Shown here: positions 33,745-43,700 of the stretch, piece after piece
How the letters are laid out: every line of letters begins with the position of its first letter
Position numbering within the stretch: the stretch's first letter is position 1
NCBI GenBank assembly: GCA_021234155.1
Contig: JAJEKV010000004.1
Coordinates: 27,131,818-27,195,817, forward strand
DNA: 64,000 nt
Reading direction: 5' to 3'
DNA from: Isoetes taiwanensis
Taxonomy: Eukaryota; Streptophyta; Lycopodiopsida; Isoetales; Isoetaceae
Made by a program: the position numbers and the translations under genes
Notes under the pieces: generated by a model
Database searches by the model: none
What the model saw: only the letters and a program-made list of their open reading frames with translations
Told to the model about the DNA's origin: nothing

Positions 33745-33853
33745 GTAATTCACGCCAGGCGCGATATGTAGCTTATTTATGAAGCATAAAACGCGCTTGG
33801 CGTGTATTGCAGAACACTTTTGCATGGCTGACTCTTTGTTTTCCATGGTTCAG
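33745..33853 (+). repeat. 109-bp intron formed around a palindromic-box hairpin
   Basis: The intron runs GTAATT...GGTTCAG. It holds CACGCCAGGCGCG at 33751-33763 and CGCGCTTGGCGTG at 33792-33804, inverted with 12 of 13 positions matching around a 28-bp loop. The boxes belong to the family in the 31.1-31.8 kb intron and the 27.7 kb foldback. Splicing restores Arg (AG|G) and an open frame on both sides. Confidence 0.75.
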
Positions 33854-34493
33854 GCCTCCACCTGCTTGTGACAAAATCATTGTCTTCGATCTGAATGGTG
33901 TCCTGTGTAAAACGTTTCCTAAGAAGCTTATTAACAGGGATGACTTCGAGCAAGTCCCTTTAGAATCGAATACTAAGTGGATCTATCCTCGTCCACACTT
34001 AGAAGATATGATGAATGAGGCGTTCAGATTGTTTCGAGTTGCCATCTGGTCCTCAATGGAACGCAGAAATGTTGATGAAGTACTTAGGGTGTTACCAGGC
34101 ATGAATCGAGACTTTGTGACGATTTGGGACCAAAGTAAGTGTATAAAGTTTCCACATCCAAGAGATCCGGATGGCAAACCGGTCTTCGTGAAACATCTTG
34201 GTACTATGATGGATCAGCTTGGCATTCAAAAGAAAGAGGACATCATAATAGTAGATGATGATGCTCTTAAGTGCTTTTATAATCAAGGTCAGGCTCTAAA
34301 TCCACCAACTTATACTCCACAAGATTACTCAACAGATGAGTTTCTAGTACTATTCATGTCCATCATGAGTGGCTTGGCTTCTGGTAAAACAGTATCAGAT
34401 GTTGTCAAAATGCATCCAGAACTAGATCGGACTAAGGAGATGGATCCCTATCTTGAGAGTTATTTGACAAAGAAAGGACTAGTCCCTCCATGA
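33854..34493 (+). CDS. FCP1/NIF-type HAD phosphatase-like C-terminal domain
   Basis: The exon starts after the acceptor at 33853 and stops at TGA 34491-34493. The reading is PPPACDKIIVFDLNGVLCKT (HAD motif I: hydrophobic strand then D-L-N-G-V-L), then YPRPHLEDMM, FRVAIWSSMERRNVDEVLRV (motif II Ser in W-S-S), KHLGTMMDQLGIQKKEDIII VDDD (motifs III-IV: Lys, then V-D-D-D). The order and about 200-aa size match the NIF/FCP1 domain of TFIIF-interacting CTD phosphatases. In many plant members motif I is D-x-N-G rather than D-x-D-G, as here, so the second catalytic Asp is missing and hydrolysis is uncertain. It is joined in phase to the 32501-33744 exon, so the two probably make one protein. Confidence 0.78.
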
Positions 34494-35090
34494 TGTAATC
34501 TTCATATCAAGTGAATACAATGTAAAAAGTGTTCTCTGTATATTGATGTGTTGTTATCTACAAATGCTAATCAAACACCACATTCTTCTCACTAAAACAA
34601 GAAAATCTTAAACCACCCACTACTACAATGCAAAAATTTGCAACAATGCAAAACAGCATGTCACACAACAAAACACTATATTGAGAAAAGGGTATGCAAA
34701 AGTGGCGTGCTTTTGGAACAGACATAAATCCAATTTAAATGAATGATGGTTGAAGGATTTTATCTCTAAAAAAGGTATATTGATTGGATTCCACCAAACA
34801 AGGCAATGTACGCCAGATGAAGCAAGGGCTATCCAAATGGAGGTTCCAAGGGATGAAGTTTCAGAATTTAAGTCTATCCTGATAAGGGGATCAATTTTTA
34901 GAGTGGGTGACATGCTTATAGAAAATAAAGATACAAATGATTGTCAATGGTATGGTAAGATGAGATACATTTTCTTATAAGCAGGGTGATGAAACGAGTG
35001 TATATTTTGCAGCAAATTACTACAGATATCATATATCATCTTTTTAAACTCGGGTCAGCATCCTCCTTGGTTTCTTAGTGACGTTGGCGG
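34494..35090. other. 3' flank; unassigned short frame
   Basis: It contains the probable 3' UTR of the locus. A plus-strand frame at 34750-34980 (GFHQTRQCTPDEARAIQMEV, then FKSILIRGSIFRVGDMLIEN) looks coding-like but is not recognised. Confidence 0.35.
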
Positions 35091-35610
35091 TGACTCTATC
35101 AATTCTAGTGTCGAGTTTCGACTTGAGAAACTCCAAGCTCTTCAATCAGATCCGCAGCCAAGCACAGGAACGCTATTGGCATTATGTCGTTTTGCATCGA
35201 CAGGAAGCTTCTAAATTTCACGTTGGTGACCCTTTCTGGCTTCTTCATAGGGACCTCTCTACCTCATGTCCCTGCAAACCTTGGTCCTTACCGGATCACG
35301 GCTCAAATCAGTGATGTGGCATTCCGGCTCGAGGTCCCTCCAGCTGTTCGGCTCCATCCAGTTTCATGTCTCTCTATTGGAGCCCTACGCAGTTAATACT
35401 TTCCCGGATCATGTTCCTCCGCCGCCACCACCAGTGAAAATTGATGATCATGAGGAGTTCAAGGTTTGAGAGATTCTGGACTTCAAGTTTCTTCGTCGGT
35501 GATCGTATTACTTTGTCGATTGAGAAGGTTACTCATTATGTGATAGAAACTGGGAGCCTACTGAGAATCTGACTAATGGTCCTGATAAAATTACTGTTAA
35601 GGTTTTTCCA
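35091..35610 (+). pseudogene. chromovirus (Ty3/gypsy) integrase C-terminus and chromodomain
   Basis: Frames 35078-35314, 35184-35396 and 35266-35469 together read QAQERYWHYVVLHRQEASKF HVGDPFWLL, LGPYRITAQISDVAFRLEVP, FHVSLLEPYAV. A chromodomain-like tail follows (EEFKV.EILDFKFLRR, YYFVD.EGY, WEPTENLTNGPDKI) with stops at about 35466 and 35503. This is the order in chromovirus pol ends. The chromodomain normally targets integration to heterochromatin. No LTR or polypurine tract follows; instead the sequence runs into a LINE-type terminus. Confidence 0.8.
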
Positions 35611-35750
35611 TCAAAAAAACTTTAGGACGGAGCTTTTTTAATCCTATGTAGTAATGGGTTTATTGTGCTATCGTTTTTTGTATTGGGTCTCATAGACCTT
35701 TTGGTCTCTGTGGACAATGAAATTCAAGTCAATTCAATTCAATTGAATTC
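35611..35750 (+). mobile_element. LINE-type 3' UTR and terminus with (AATTC)n tail
   Basis: AATCCTATGTAGTAATGGG, ATTGGGTCTCATAGACC, then GTGGACAATGAAATTC and (AATTC)n to about 35750. It matches the split copy at 2140-3035 and the minus-strand end at 12345-12260. Confidence 0.65.
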
Positions 35751-35829
35751 AAATACTATATCACAAATGCCATCCTCCTAATATTCCACCCTTTATTGTA
35801 AAGTGGATCAAGACTTGAAAGAACATTAA

Positions 35830-36315
35830 GAATATGAAAGATAGACAAGAAAAATAAGAAAATTACATATGCAAGGAATACGGAAGAAACACGTTAAGAT
35901 CAGCAAAGAATCTGATATATGAATAGGAATCAAGAGTACAATGGCCCGAAGGCAAGCAGGAACACGAGGCGGATGCCTAGAAGGCTCAGGACTGGTGTTG
36001 AAGCCGAATGGTTTGACGAGAAGAAGGTGCTTTCTTATATATCTAAGCGACGGGCAGAATCGCGCCATTCAAGTGTTATCCTAAAAACATTCCTGTATAT
36101 GAGAAAGATGTGAGGGAATGTCTTCAACAAATATTGGTAGCGCACTTGGCAAAGATGTGTGACTTGCAACTAAAAGGTTTTAAGTTCAAACCTTGTTTTG
36201 TGCAACTACCCTTTTGCATCCGTGTGATGACCATCTATAATGTATGACACGAATATCTGTATAGTCGTCACATCATCCCCCTCCTACAACAGCGACGAGT
36301 CCTCGGAGCTGGGCC
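35830..36315 (+). mobile_element. tRNA-headed repeat (SINE-like), copy 1
   Basis: It shares with 37195-37690 the phrases AATCAAGAGTACAATGGCCC, AAGAAGGTGC, TCTTCAACAA and a tRNA-like core. The core has an A box around 36133-36150 (TTGGTAGCGCACTTGG) and a B box AAGTTCAAACC at 36182-36192. It ends near CGACGAGTCCTCGGAGCTG. The Pol III boxes suggest a SINE or a tRNA-primed element leader. Confidence 0.6.
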
Positions 36316-36329
36316 GGAGTACTCAAACT

Positions 36330-37180
36330 TGGCTTATCTAAAACTGCACATTTGGACATTTGTACGTATCAATGTGATGGCGCAGGACTTAATTCTTCTC
36401 ACTTATTGAGAATCTCCAGGATGGATGATGATAATGCCATTACTAAGGGCATCTGCAAGATCAAATATAAGGGCTGACTAGATGTAATCAGGTCAACATA
36501 TCATCTTTGAATATTAAGAGTATGGCATCATCTTCAATGGCTCCCATTTGGAAACATTGACATAAGCTGTTTTCACGTTCCTCATGAACCCATCTGCATG
36601 TTCAATTCTGAGGTAGTGTATACCAGTACGAGGCAATTGTTCTATATCTCTTCATAGGCAAATGGGATAATAAGAATTGTTGTAGGCTACCGGGCAAGTG
36701 TGGAATTAATCTGGCTTTTGTTATGTGTCAATTTGACATTTTTCTGACATCCCAAATCTTACTAAGGAAGCATGTATCGAAATAATGTTTCAAGCGAATG
36801 TGATATTCATTATTTTGCACATGTACACATCCTTGCTCCTAGATATTCCATCTGCCAATTTCTCTTTTCAACAGACTTTAAGAAGATGTGGACCCATGGC
36901 CAATATGTAGGCCAAATTCGTAAGTCGAATGTCTCCCATGTTTACCACCTTCTAAGATATATTATTCCAAAGTGGCATACTGCAGAGGCAAGAATCTTAT
37001 TTCTTGGAGGAGAATTGGGTGCATGTCCGTGGACTTAACTCTGAGAGCCCGAGTTAGAAAGGCTTTTTGAACCCATTTGAGATCTTCCTAAGTGGTAAAG
37101 GAATCACTGGTCCTGATACGTCCAATCCATATAAAAGAACCGAATCCACTAAAACCCTCACATAAGTGTATGTCATGAAC
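36330..37180 (-). pseudogene. RTE-like LINE remnant (RT C-terminal part)
   Basis: The minus strand at about 37170-37055 reads VRVLVDSVLLYGLDVSGPVI, parallel to LVEVVLLYGVEVWSPV of the 690-1379 copy. The following sequence down to about 36600 keeps degenerate LQ..ILPLQYATLE-like and YLRRVVNMGD-like phrases in changing frames. Many lesions. Confidence 0.6.
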
Positions 37181-37194
37181 TTTCTCAAAAACAA

Positions 37195-37690
37195 AGAAAA
37201 TATGTGGAAAATATGAAAGAAATACGCAAGAAATGCGTCAAGATCGGCACAGAATCTAATATATAATGTAAAATCAAGAGTACAATGGCCCGGGAGACAG
37301 ATGCCTAGAAGACTCAAGACTAGTGTTGAATATAGTTTGATAAGAAGAAGGTGCCTCTATATATATCTAGGCCAAGGGCCAGAATAGCGCCACTCCAAAG
37401 GATAAGATCGCGCATGCATGTAGGTTCTAGAATATCCTATATCCTCCTGGAATCAGCCCTAGATATCAAGAAGCTGTGTAAGAAAATGTCTTCAACAAGT
37501 ATTGGTAGTGCACTTGGTTAAAGTGGATAACTTGCAACTAGAAGGTTGTGAATTCAAATCTTGCCTTGTGCAACTACCTTTTTGCATACGTGTGACAACC
37601 ATCTTTTGTAAGTATGAGTAGAATACTCATATGCTATGAATACCCCTATGGTCATCACTCCATCCCCCTCCTATGAGGGCGATGAGTCCT
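37195..37690 (+). mobile_element. tRNA-headed repeat (SINE-like), copy 2
   Basis: Second copy of the 35830-36315 repeat, about 1.36 kb downstream. A box in TTGGTAGTGCACTTGG (37502-37517), B box GAATTCAAATC (37550-37560), then the shared CATCACTCCATCCCCCTCCT and GATGAGTCCTTGGAGCTG end. It carries about 60 bp absent from copy 1 (37400-37470). Confidence 0.6.
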
Positions 37691-38216
37691 TGGAGCTGGA
37701 GCTAAGGCGTCATCTAGAATATGGTCAAAATCGAGGGCATGCAATGGAGCAGAGACAAGAGTTGAATCTAGGCATGGAGGAGAAACAAGAACTGGAATAT
37801 CAGCAAGAACGAAATAAGGATCCCACGATACTGCATGAACTGAATATTGGTGCAGAGGCCTGAACTGCAGATGAACTGGAACTAGGGCTAGAACTAGCAA
37901 ACTGAAAAGATGTAATACACCAATCAATTTGTGCGTTATGTAGCTCCAGCCAGGGCAGACCTAAGACTACTGGCACATGTGGGCTAGCGATAAGATTGAA
38001 GGAAATTCTAGGAGAAGCTCCCTCGAACAAAGCTTGACATTCTGTGACTGCACCCGAGGAGATCTCATGTCCATCAATCACACCAACAAAACTGAGATGC
38101 TCAATCTTGCTTCTAGGGATGGCATGCTTAGGAGCCAAAGCACTATCTATAAAGCACGCAGTTGCACCACTATCAAGTTGCACTAATGCTTCTAACCTCC
38201 CAACACTTGATTCCAA
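37655..38216 (-). pseudogene. Ty3/gypsy aspartic protease fragment
   Basis: Minus-strand frame 38216-37800: EALVQLDSGATACFIDSALA (active-site D-S-G), HAIPRSKIEHLSFVGVIDGH, SFNLIASPHVPVVLGLPWLE. This is the pepsin-like retropepsin fold. The following Ser/Pro-rich linker continues out of frame to about 37655. It is the same family as 21690-22690 but the protease core is intact. No flanking RT was found. Confidence 0.8.
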
Positions 38217-38545
38217 TCATTAGTCATGTCAAAATCAACAAACAAGCATATGAATAAGAAATAAGAAAATCACCCATATAAAGTGAGTGCAAGCCAAGAA
38301 ACAAATGACCATGATAGTTTGATAGAGTGCAGAAGCAAGAAAAATGTTAAAAATTTTCCATAGCCATGAAGCCACGTTCCAATTCAAATGTAGCTTGAAT
38401 TAGCTCTAAAAGAACAAAAAAGTTGAAAATGAACCACGATAAGGAACTATCAATCATGTCAAAATCAACAAACAAGCATATACAAGAATGAATCAAGTAA
38501 GAATTTAGCAAATTGCTTATATAAAATGAGGACAAGCCAAGGGAC
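38217..38545. repeat. diverged duplication, about 232-bp spacing
   Basis: GTCAAAATCAACAAACAAGC occurs at about 38226 and 38458. Both are followed by a GAATAAG/TAAGAA stretch, TATAAA, and GAGTGCAAGCCAAG or GAGGACAAGCCAAG. No coding. Confidence 0.65.
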
Positions 38546-38798
38546 GTGGAAGAACATCCGCCTAGCCAGGAATAACATCTGCAAACTAGTGCAGGAAAGA
38601 ACATCTATCCAATCAATACAATGAAGCAAATAGGACGAGGAAGAGCATCTGTCTAGCTAGAAAATATCAAATGCAACTAAAGCAGGCTAGAACATTCGCC
38701 TATAAACTACAAATGAAGGAAAAGTAAACAAGCAAGACGAGGCGATACGCCAACCACAAATTAGAAGTACATTGCGAAAGGGCATAGGAGGGTGGGAA

Positions 38799-38940
38799 AG
38801 TAGGAAGACAAAACACAAAAGAAGGAACGCTCAAGAGGAAGGTCGATGATGAAAACCTAGAATTGACGAAATATATAAGCTGTAAAAAAGGTCTCATGAG
38901 AATAAAATAGACGTTCCAAAAAAAGGCCCATCTTCTCCAA
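38799..38940 (+). repeat. 141-bp direct repeat, left copy
   Basis: It runs from AAGTAGGAAGACAAAA to GGCCCATCTTCTCCAA. It recurs at 43336-43477 with about 90% identity by eye. A further match after it (GTTGTCATAGAACTATTGCA, 38956) corresponds to 43957 on the right. Confidence 0.8.
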
Positions 38941-39525
38941 GAATGATGATGTTATGTTGTCATAGAACTATTGCATTCCTGGGAAGGCTCTTATAGCAAA
39001 ACAAACTACAACATTTGGCGAAAGAAGAGTAACACTCTGCCTTATAAACCCTACTAGATGCAATGATAGGTGGCCAAAAGAAAAACTAGCAAGAAAAGAA
39101 AAGATAAGATGCAATGCAAAATAAATGGAGAGAAAAAAGTCAACAAACATCAAGAAAGAAAAGGAAAGAAAATGAAAAATAACCAAGGAATGCAATTGGG
39201 GAATGGGACCCCACTTGTAGCCATGAGCACAGGGGCAATCATCAACGTTGTGTACGACAAACATGTACCTAGTTTCAACAAAAAAATACTTAAATGCCAA
39301 TCAACATAACGTTCAAGAAGTTCACGTAAGCACTGCCTTAGCCATAAGGTATAAGGAACGTAAGAATAAATGGAGTTAGTGCACAAAAGAAAGAAGACTA
39401 TTGAAAAATAAAAGATTGTTGGAAGTGTGAATACAAGCAAAAAGGGGTGGAATCAAGTCAGACCTACACCTCAATATATAATACATATACAGGTTCATTA
39501 GCATTACTTTGGATCTGGGTAAAAT
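38941..39525. other. A-rich non-coding stretch
   Basis: A/G-rich plus strand gives Lys-rich or Phe/Leu-rich spurious frames. No gene. Confidence 0.5.
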
Positions 39526-39552
39526 AGAATAGAATATGATTTTATCGTCCAC
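39526..39552 (-). mobile_element. 27-bp LINE micro-insertion with 9-bp target-site duplication
   Basis: GGGTAAAAT at 39517-39525 is repeated at 39553-39561. The 27 bp between them read on the minus strand as GTGGACGATAAAATCAT followed by ATTCTATTCT, that is, only the LINE terminal signature plus two tail units. Confidence 0.75.
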
Positions 39553-39561
39553 GGGTAAAAT

Positions 39562-42500
39562 GGAGCAAATATTGGATAACAAGACATATAAAAATAAAAT
39601 AACAATAAAAAATAAACAAGGCCAAGGTCAATTTATTTTATGAAAAGAGCTATAAATAATGGAACCTAGAAGCTTAAAACAAAACAAAGTGTTTAATATG
39701 GAATGGTAAGGCGCGATACAATTTGGTTCCCGGTAACTGGACTGTCACAAATACTAGCAGACAAACACATACTATAGCTGAGAAAATCCAGTGACATAAG
39801 TTACATTATCTAGAGCAAAGTAACGAAGCACCTCCATATTATACAGGCCAATAGACATAGGGGAAAATATAAATAGTGCTAGACTAATGGAAAGAAGTTT
39901 TGAGGCACCCTATTGTCAAAAAGGCCAATGGACATAGCGAAAAAAATATATATAGCACATAGACAAATGCGAAGAAAGTTAGCAAGACTGATGCAAGGAA
40001 TTGATCTCAAGAAGAGGTAAAGCCAACTTGAAGAAAACATTTTGAGATCAACCAAGGCTGGCATAAATTATTGAAATGATATGTGAAAGACTCAAATGGT
40101 ATAAAAATGACCTAAAATCATGTGTCGATGGGACGGTTGAGATGGCCGATTGTGGAGTTTACAAAGGTGGATGGACATGAATCGAAGCCTGGGTACGGTG
40201 ATGAAATTTAGATGATTAGAAAAGACAAAATATAAAAATTTGGGCGAGGGAAGGAATGCAAAATGCTCTGCTCAAGAAAAAACAATATGTTAAGCACAAT
40301 AGATGGAAATACCATGGATAAATAGAAAGCAACGAAAACATATAAAAAGTCAAAATTTGTAGCAAAACAATGTGCCTAGTTGGAACCGAACCTAGATCAA
40401 GTGCCCACCTAGATCAATAAGACAACAAATTTTAAGTAAAACAAAGTGCCTACATGGAATCGAACCTAGACAAACTAGACAACAAACTAAAGTTCTAACC
40501 ATCTAGTTCAAAGATAGTTGCAAGTCTAAACAATGAAATCAATTATAAGAAGAACAACTGAGAAGATATCACAACCAAAAAAAGCATAATAGCCAAGCTT
40601 CCAAGTGCAAGGATCTGGCCGAAATAGGTTCTAAAGAATCAAAATTAAATTGGTCTGGTAATTATACTGTCATTGATAGACACTTCTACTAAGTGCTTAC
40701 TAAAACAAAGAAATTCTTAGTTACTCTAATTTCAATCACCATGGCTGAATGGATTCGCCCAATCTTGAAAGATCGCATGGATGCAACGATTTCAAGAAAC
40801 GGATGCTTAGGGAAGACTTGAAGTGCAGAATAGATTAAGAGGAATCAAACCAAGGAACATTAGAAGAAAAATAATAGAAAAGATAGAAACATTATGAAGG
40901 CCATAAATATCTAGAAACAAAACTATGGCCTTTGAGCATCTTCGAATCTGGTACAATAGAAACAACAAGATAAGCTCCAATCATCTAGTACAAGCAACAT
41001 TAGCCTAAAACCTATTTGTAAGAAAACTAAGCTAACAGACATAAAGACTTAAAAGACAAGAACTAGAAAAAGCAATAATAGCCATAACTCTTGGTCATAT
41101 TGGAAAAAACAAGTAGGAATTGGAAGCAAGATTCAGATTATAGACAGAACAGGTCATCTGACTATAAACGTCTAGAATCATTATTAAACATATGATAGAA
41201 CATACATCTTGAATAAACATCTGATATAGCATAGCACAACGGATTGATACGGAAGAAGACATTTATCTAGAGCATCTACAATGGTTATGGCACCGAGCTG
41301 GTGTTCTAGAAAAGAGAATAACAATGAAATATATGGGCCACTTATAGCCAAGATACTGTGATCCAATTAAGCCAAAAACACTTCTGAAGTCATGGTAGAA
41401 TATCTTTGTAGATGTCTATCTGTCGAAAACATCAAGATCCAGACGTTTCAATGAGCAGAGCAAGCCTCAAGTTTGAGATGCACTTGATCATTATCATTGA
41501 TTGAAATAGTTGGGCCAAGAATAAATACAGATAAAAGAGGTGGCCTTAGCATGCAACTTCTAAGGTATGATCATCTCTAGCAAGCTAAAGTCAAACACAA
41601 AGGGAAAGAGAAAATAGTGTTTCAACTCTATGAATGGGGCATGGTTTCTAGAGTAATAAAAATGCTAAGACAGTGAAAAAGCCCAGAATAAAACTATAGT
41701 CTTGGAGCGAAAATTTATAGAATAAAAATATGGTCTTGAAGTGAAACCGTTATGAGAGCCAAACACATTCATTATGCTTTTATATCTAGTCTAGAAGAAA
41801 ACTACGGTCTTAGGCAACTCCAAACCAGAATAAAACTATAGTTTCAGGCAAATCGAAGCTGGAGCGGTGGAGCAAAAAACCATGCTCCAATAAAAAAGCT
41901 AAAGAGACCTTAGGAAATTTAATGACAAAAAGTAATAAAATATCAGTTATGGCATAAAACCAAAACCATATATTAACCTAAGATATACAGATTGCCTATC
42001 TGAGATGCCTTAGAGCAAGGGCAAGAAGGGCATTTTTGCTTTAGGCGAGGATTTGAGCAAAGGCAGGTTGGGCGGGAACTCTTGAAAGCGAAAGGCAGAT
42101 GGAATCACAGAAGATGCAGAAAGGCCTGTGCAAATATGCAAACATGCAGAAGAATGCACAATTTGCACTATGCAGGTGGAATCTGGCTGGCCAGCACAGA
42201 AGAATCATATGCATAAGAATGCACAGTTTGCACTGTAAGCGAAAGATCCAGGTAACCCTTCTAGTGTTTGTGGTAACTCAGTTAAGCGCCAATTAAGATC
42301 CAACCCGAGGAGTAGAAGGTCTGATAGAATACATGTGAGACCGATAAGTTAGACCTTAAGTTCATGTACTGAAGATTTTGCAAATTTCCAACTTCTTTTG
42401 GAAGTTCTCGTATATTTATAACAGAGGCATCTAATTCTTACTCCAGATAGTGGAGCTTTCCTATTTGAACTGGCAGAGTTGAGAGGTCCCAATAGCATCC

Positions 42501-43335
42501 CAAATAATTGCATTTCCATGGGAAGATGCAAAGGCTAAGTACCCTAAAAAAAATGCTTTGCTATTTGTGATTCAAGTGCCCTTTGCCAGCAAAGGGACTC
42601 TAACATAAATTTGGATCTGTGCTATTCTCTGCGCTAAAAATCAAGAAAAGGCTAAGCAAAAACAGAATGCCAAATTTAGCACGCCCTCTCTAGCAAATCG
42701 TCTCATGGTGGAAAGCCTTTTAGAAAATCATTTCAAGAGTTAAAACTTGAAAAAGAAAAAGGTTTTCTCATCGTGGCTCAAGCCAACAGACTGGAAACTA
42801 CAAAGCTAACTCTTAAGCCCATCGGCATTCAACAGGCTGGAATAAAGAAGAAAAAAGAGTTAAGAGAAAGAGGTTGAAACATGGGAGGATGGCAGAAGAA
42901 GAAACAATGCAAAATGTTCGAAAAGGAAATAATGTTGGCCCCTATCACCTTATAACAAAATGAAATCGAATGATGAGTCTGTTCAAATGAAATCAACAAC
43001 AAGATAAACACTGCCTGAAATTACGCTGACCTGATGAATCACACTGGAATTAGGACAACAGATACGCTTCAAGAATAATTATTAAGCAGAGTTCCTAAAA
43101 AACATCAACAGCTCGACTCACGTACGTACAGATATCCACTCTATTACGAAAATTGTAAAGAAAAACCCAAAAGAAATTTAATCAGGCATAATTGTAAAGA
43201 AAAAACCAAAAGAAATTTAATCGGCATAGCTAATCGACACATCCATTACACAGGTAGAGAAGCTTAGATGTAAACAATCTACATATCCATAACATTTAAC
43301 TGACAAGCTAATATGTTAGGTACAAAAAGTACAAA
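39562..43335. other. long A-rich non-coding region
   Basis: No ORF above 65 codons is convincing. Local duplications occur (AGAATGCACAATTTGCACT at 42152 and AGAATGCACAGTTTGCACT at 42215; AATAAAACTATAGT at about 41687 and 41831). It lies between the two 141-bp direct repeats and may be the inside of a non-coding LTR-type element. Confidence 0.45.
40371..40515 (-). mobile_element. tRNA-like SINE head(s), minus strand
   Basis: Reverse complement: an A-box-like TGAACTAGATGGTTAGAA (40510-40493) and B box GGTTCGATTCC (40466-40456). A second, diverged B box lies at 40392-40382 in a partial tandem copy about 74 bp away (ACAAnGTGCCTA...GGAAYCGAACCTAGA). Confidence 0.5.
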
Positions 43336-43477
43336 AGTAGGAAGACAAAATACAAAAGAAGGAACGTTCAAGAGGAAGGCCCATGGTGAAAACCTAGAAT
43401 TGACGAAATATATAACCTATGCAAAAGGTCTCACGAGAATAAAATAGACGTTCCAAAAAAAGGCCCGTCTTCTCCAA
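43336..43477 (+). repeat. 141-bp direct repeat, right copy
   Basis: Partner of 38799-38940. After it the match is interrupted by about 480 bp containing a 45-bp tandem duplication, and resumes near 43957 (ATCATAGAACCATCGCATTA). Confidence 0.75.
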
Positions 43478-43610
43478 ATAAGGTGCACCCTGGACTACTA
43501 CAGTCGTCGGATTCGTCGATTCTACGACCCAGATTGTATGTTGGAGCCTCTGGGCACCCCTCTTTTCGCTTATAGTCATTTATGATTGGAGGCGCCTATG
43601 ATTTTGAAAT

Positions 43611-43700
43611 ATGAAATACGATTCGCCTAAGGTTTTGAGGGAATATCGAACCTCTATGAAATACGATTCGCCTAAGGTTTTGAGGGAATATCGAACCTCT
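43611..43700. repeat. perfect 45-bp tandem duplication
   Basis: ATGAAATACGATTCGCCTAA opens both 43611-43655 and 43656-43700, and the two units look identical throughout. The sequence identity implies a very recent event. Confidence 0.92.

Noticed and set aside
38968-39440. Minus-strand hydrophobic ORFs that resemble transmembrane proteins
   Set aside because: They are the antisense of A-rich sequence and have no conserved features.
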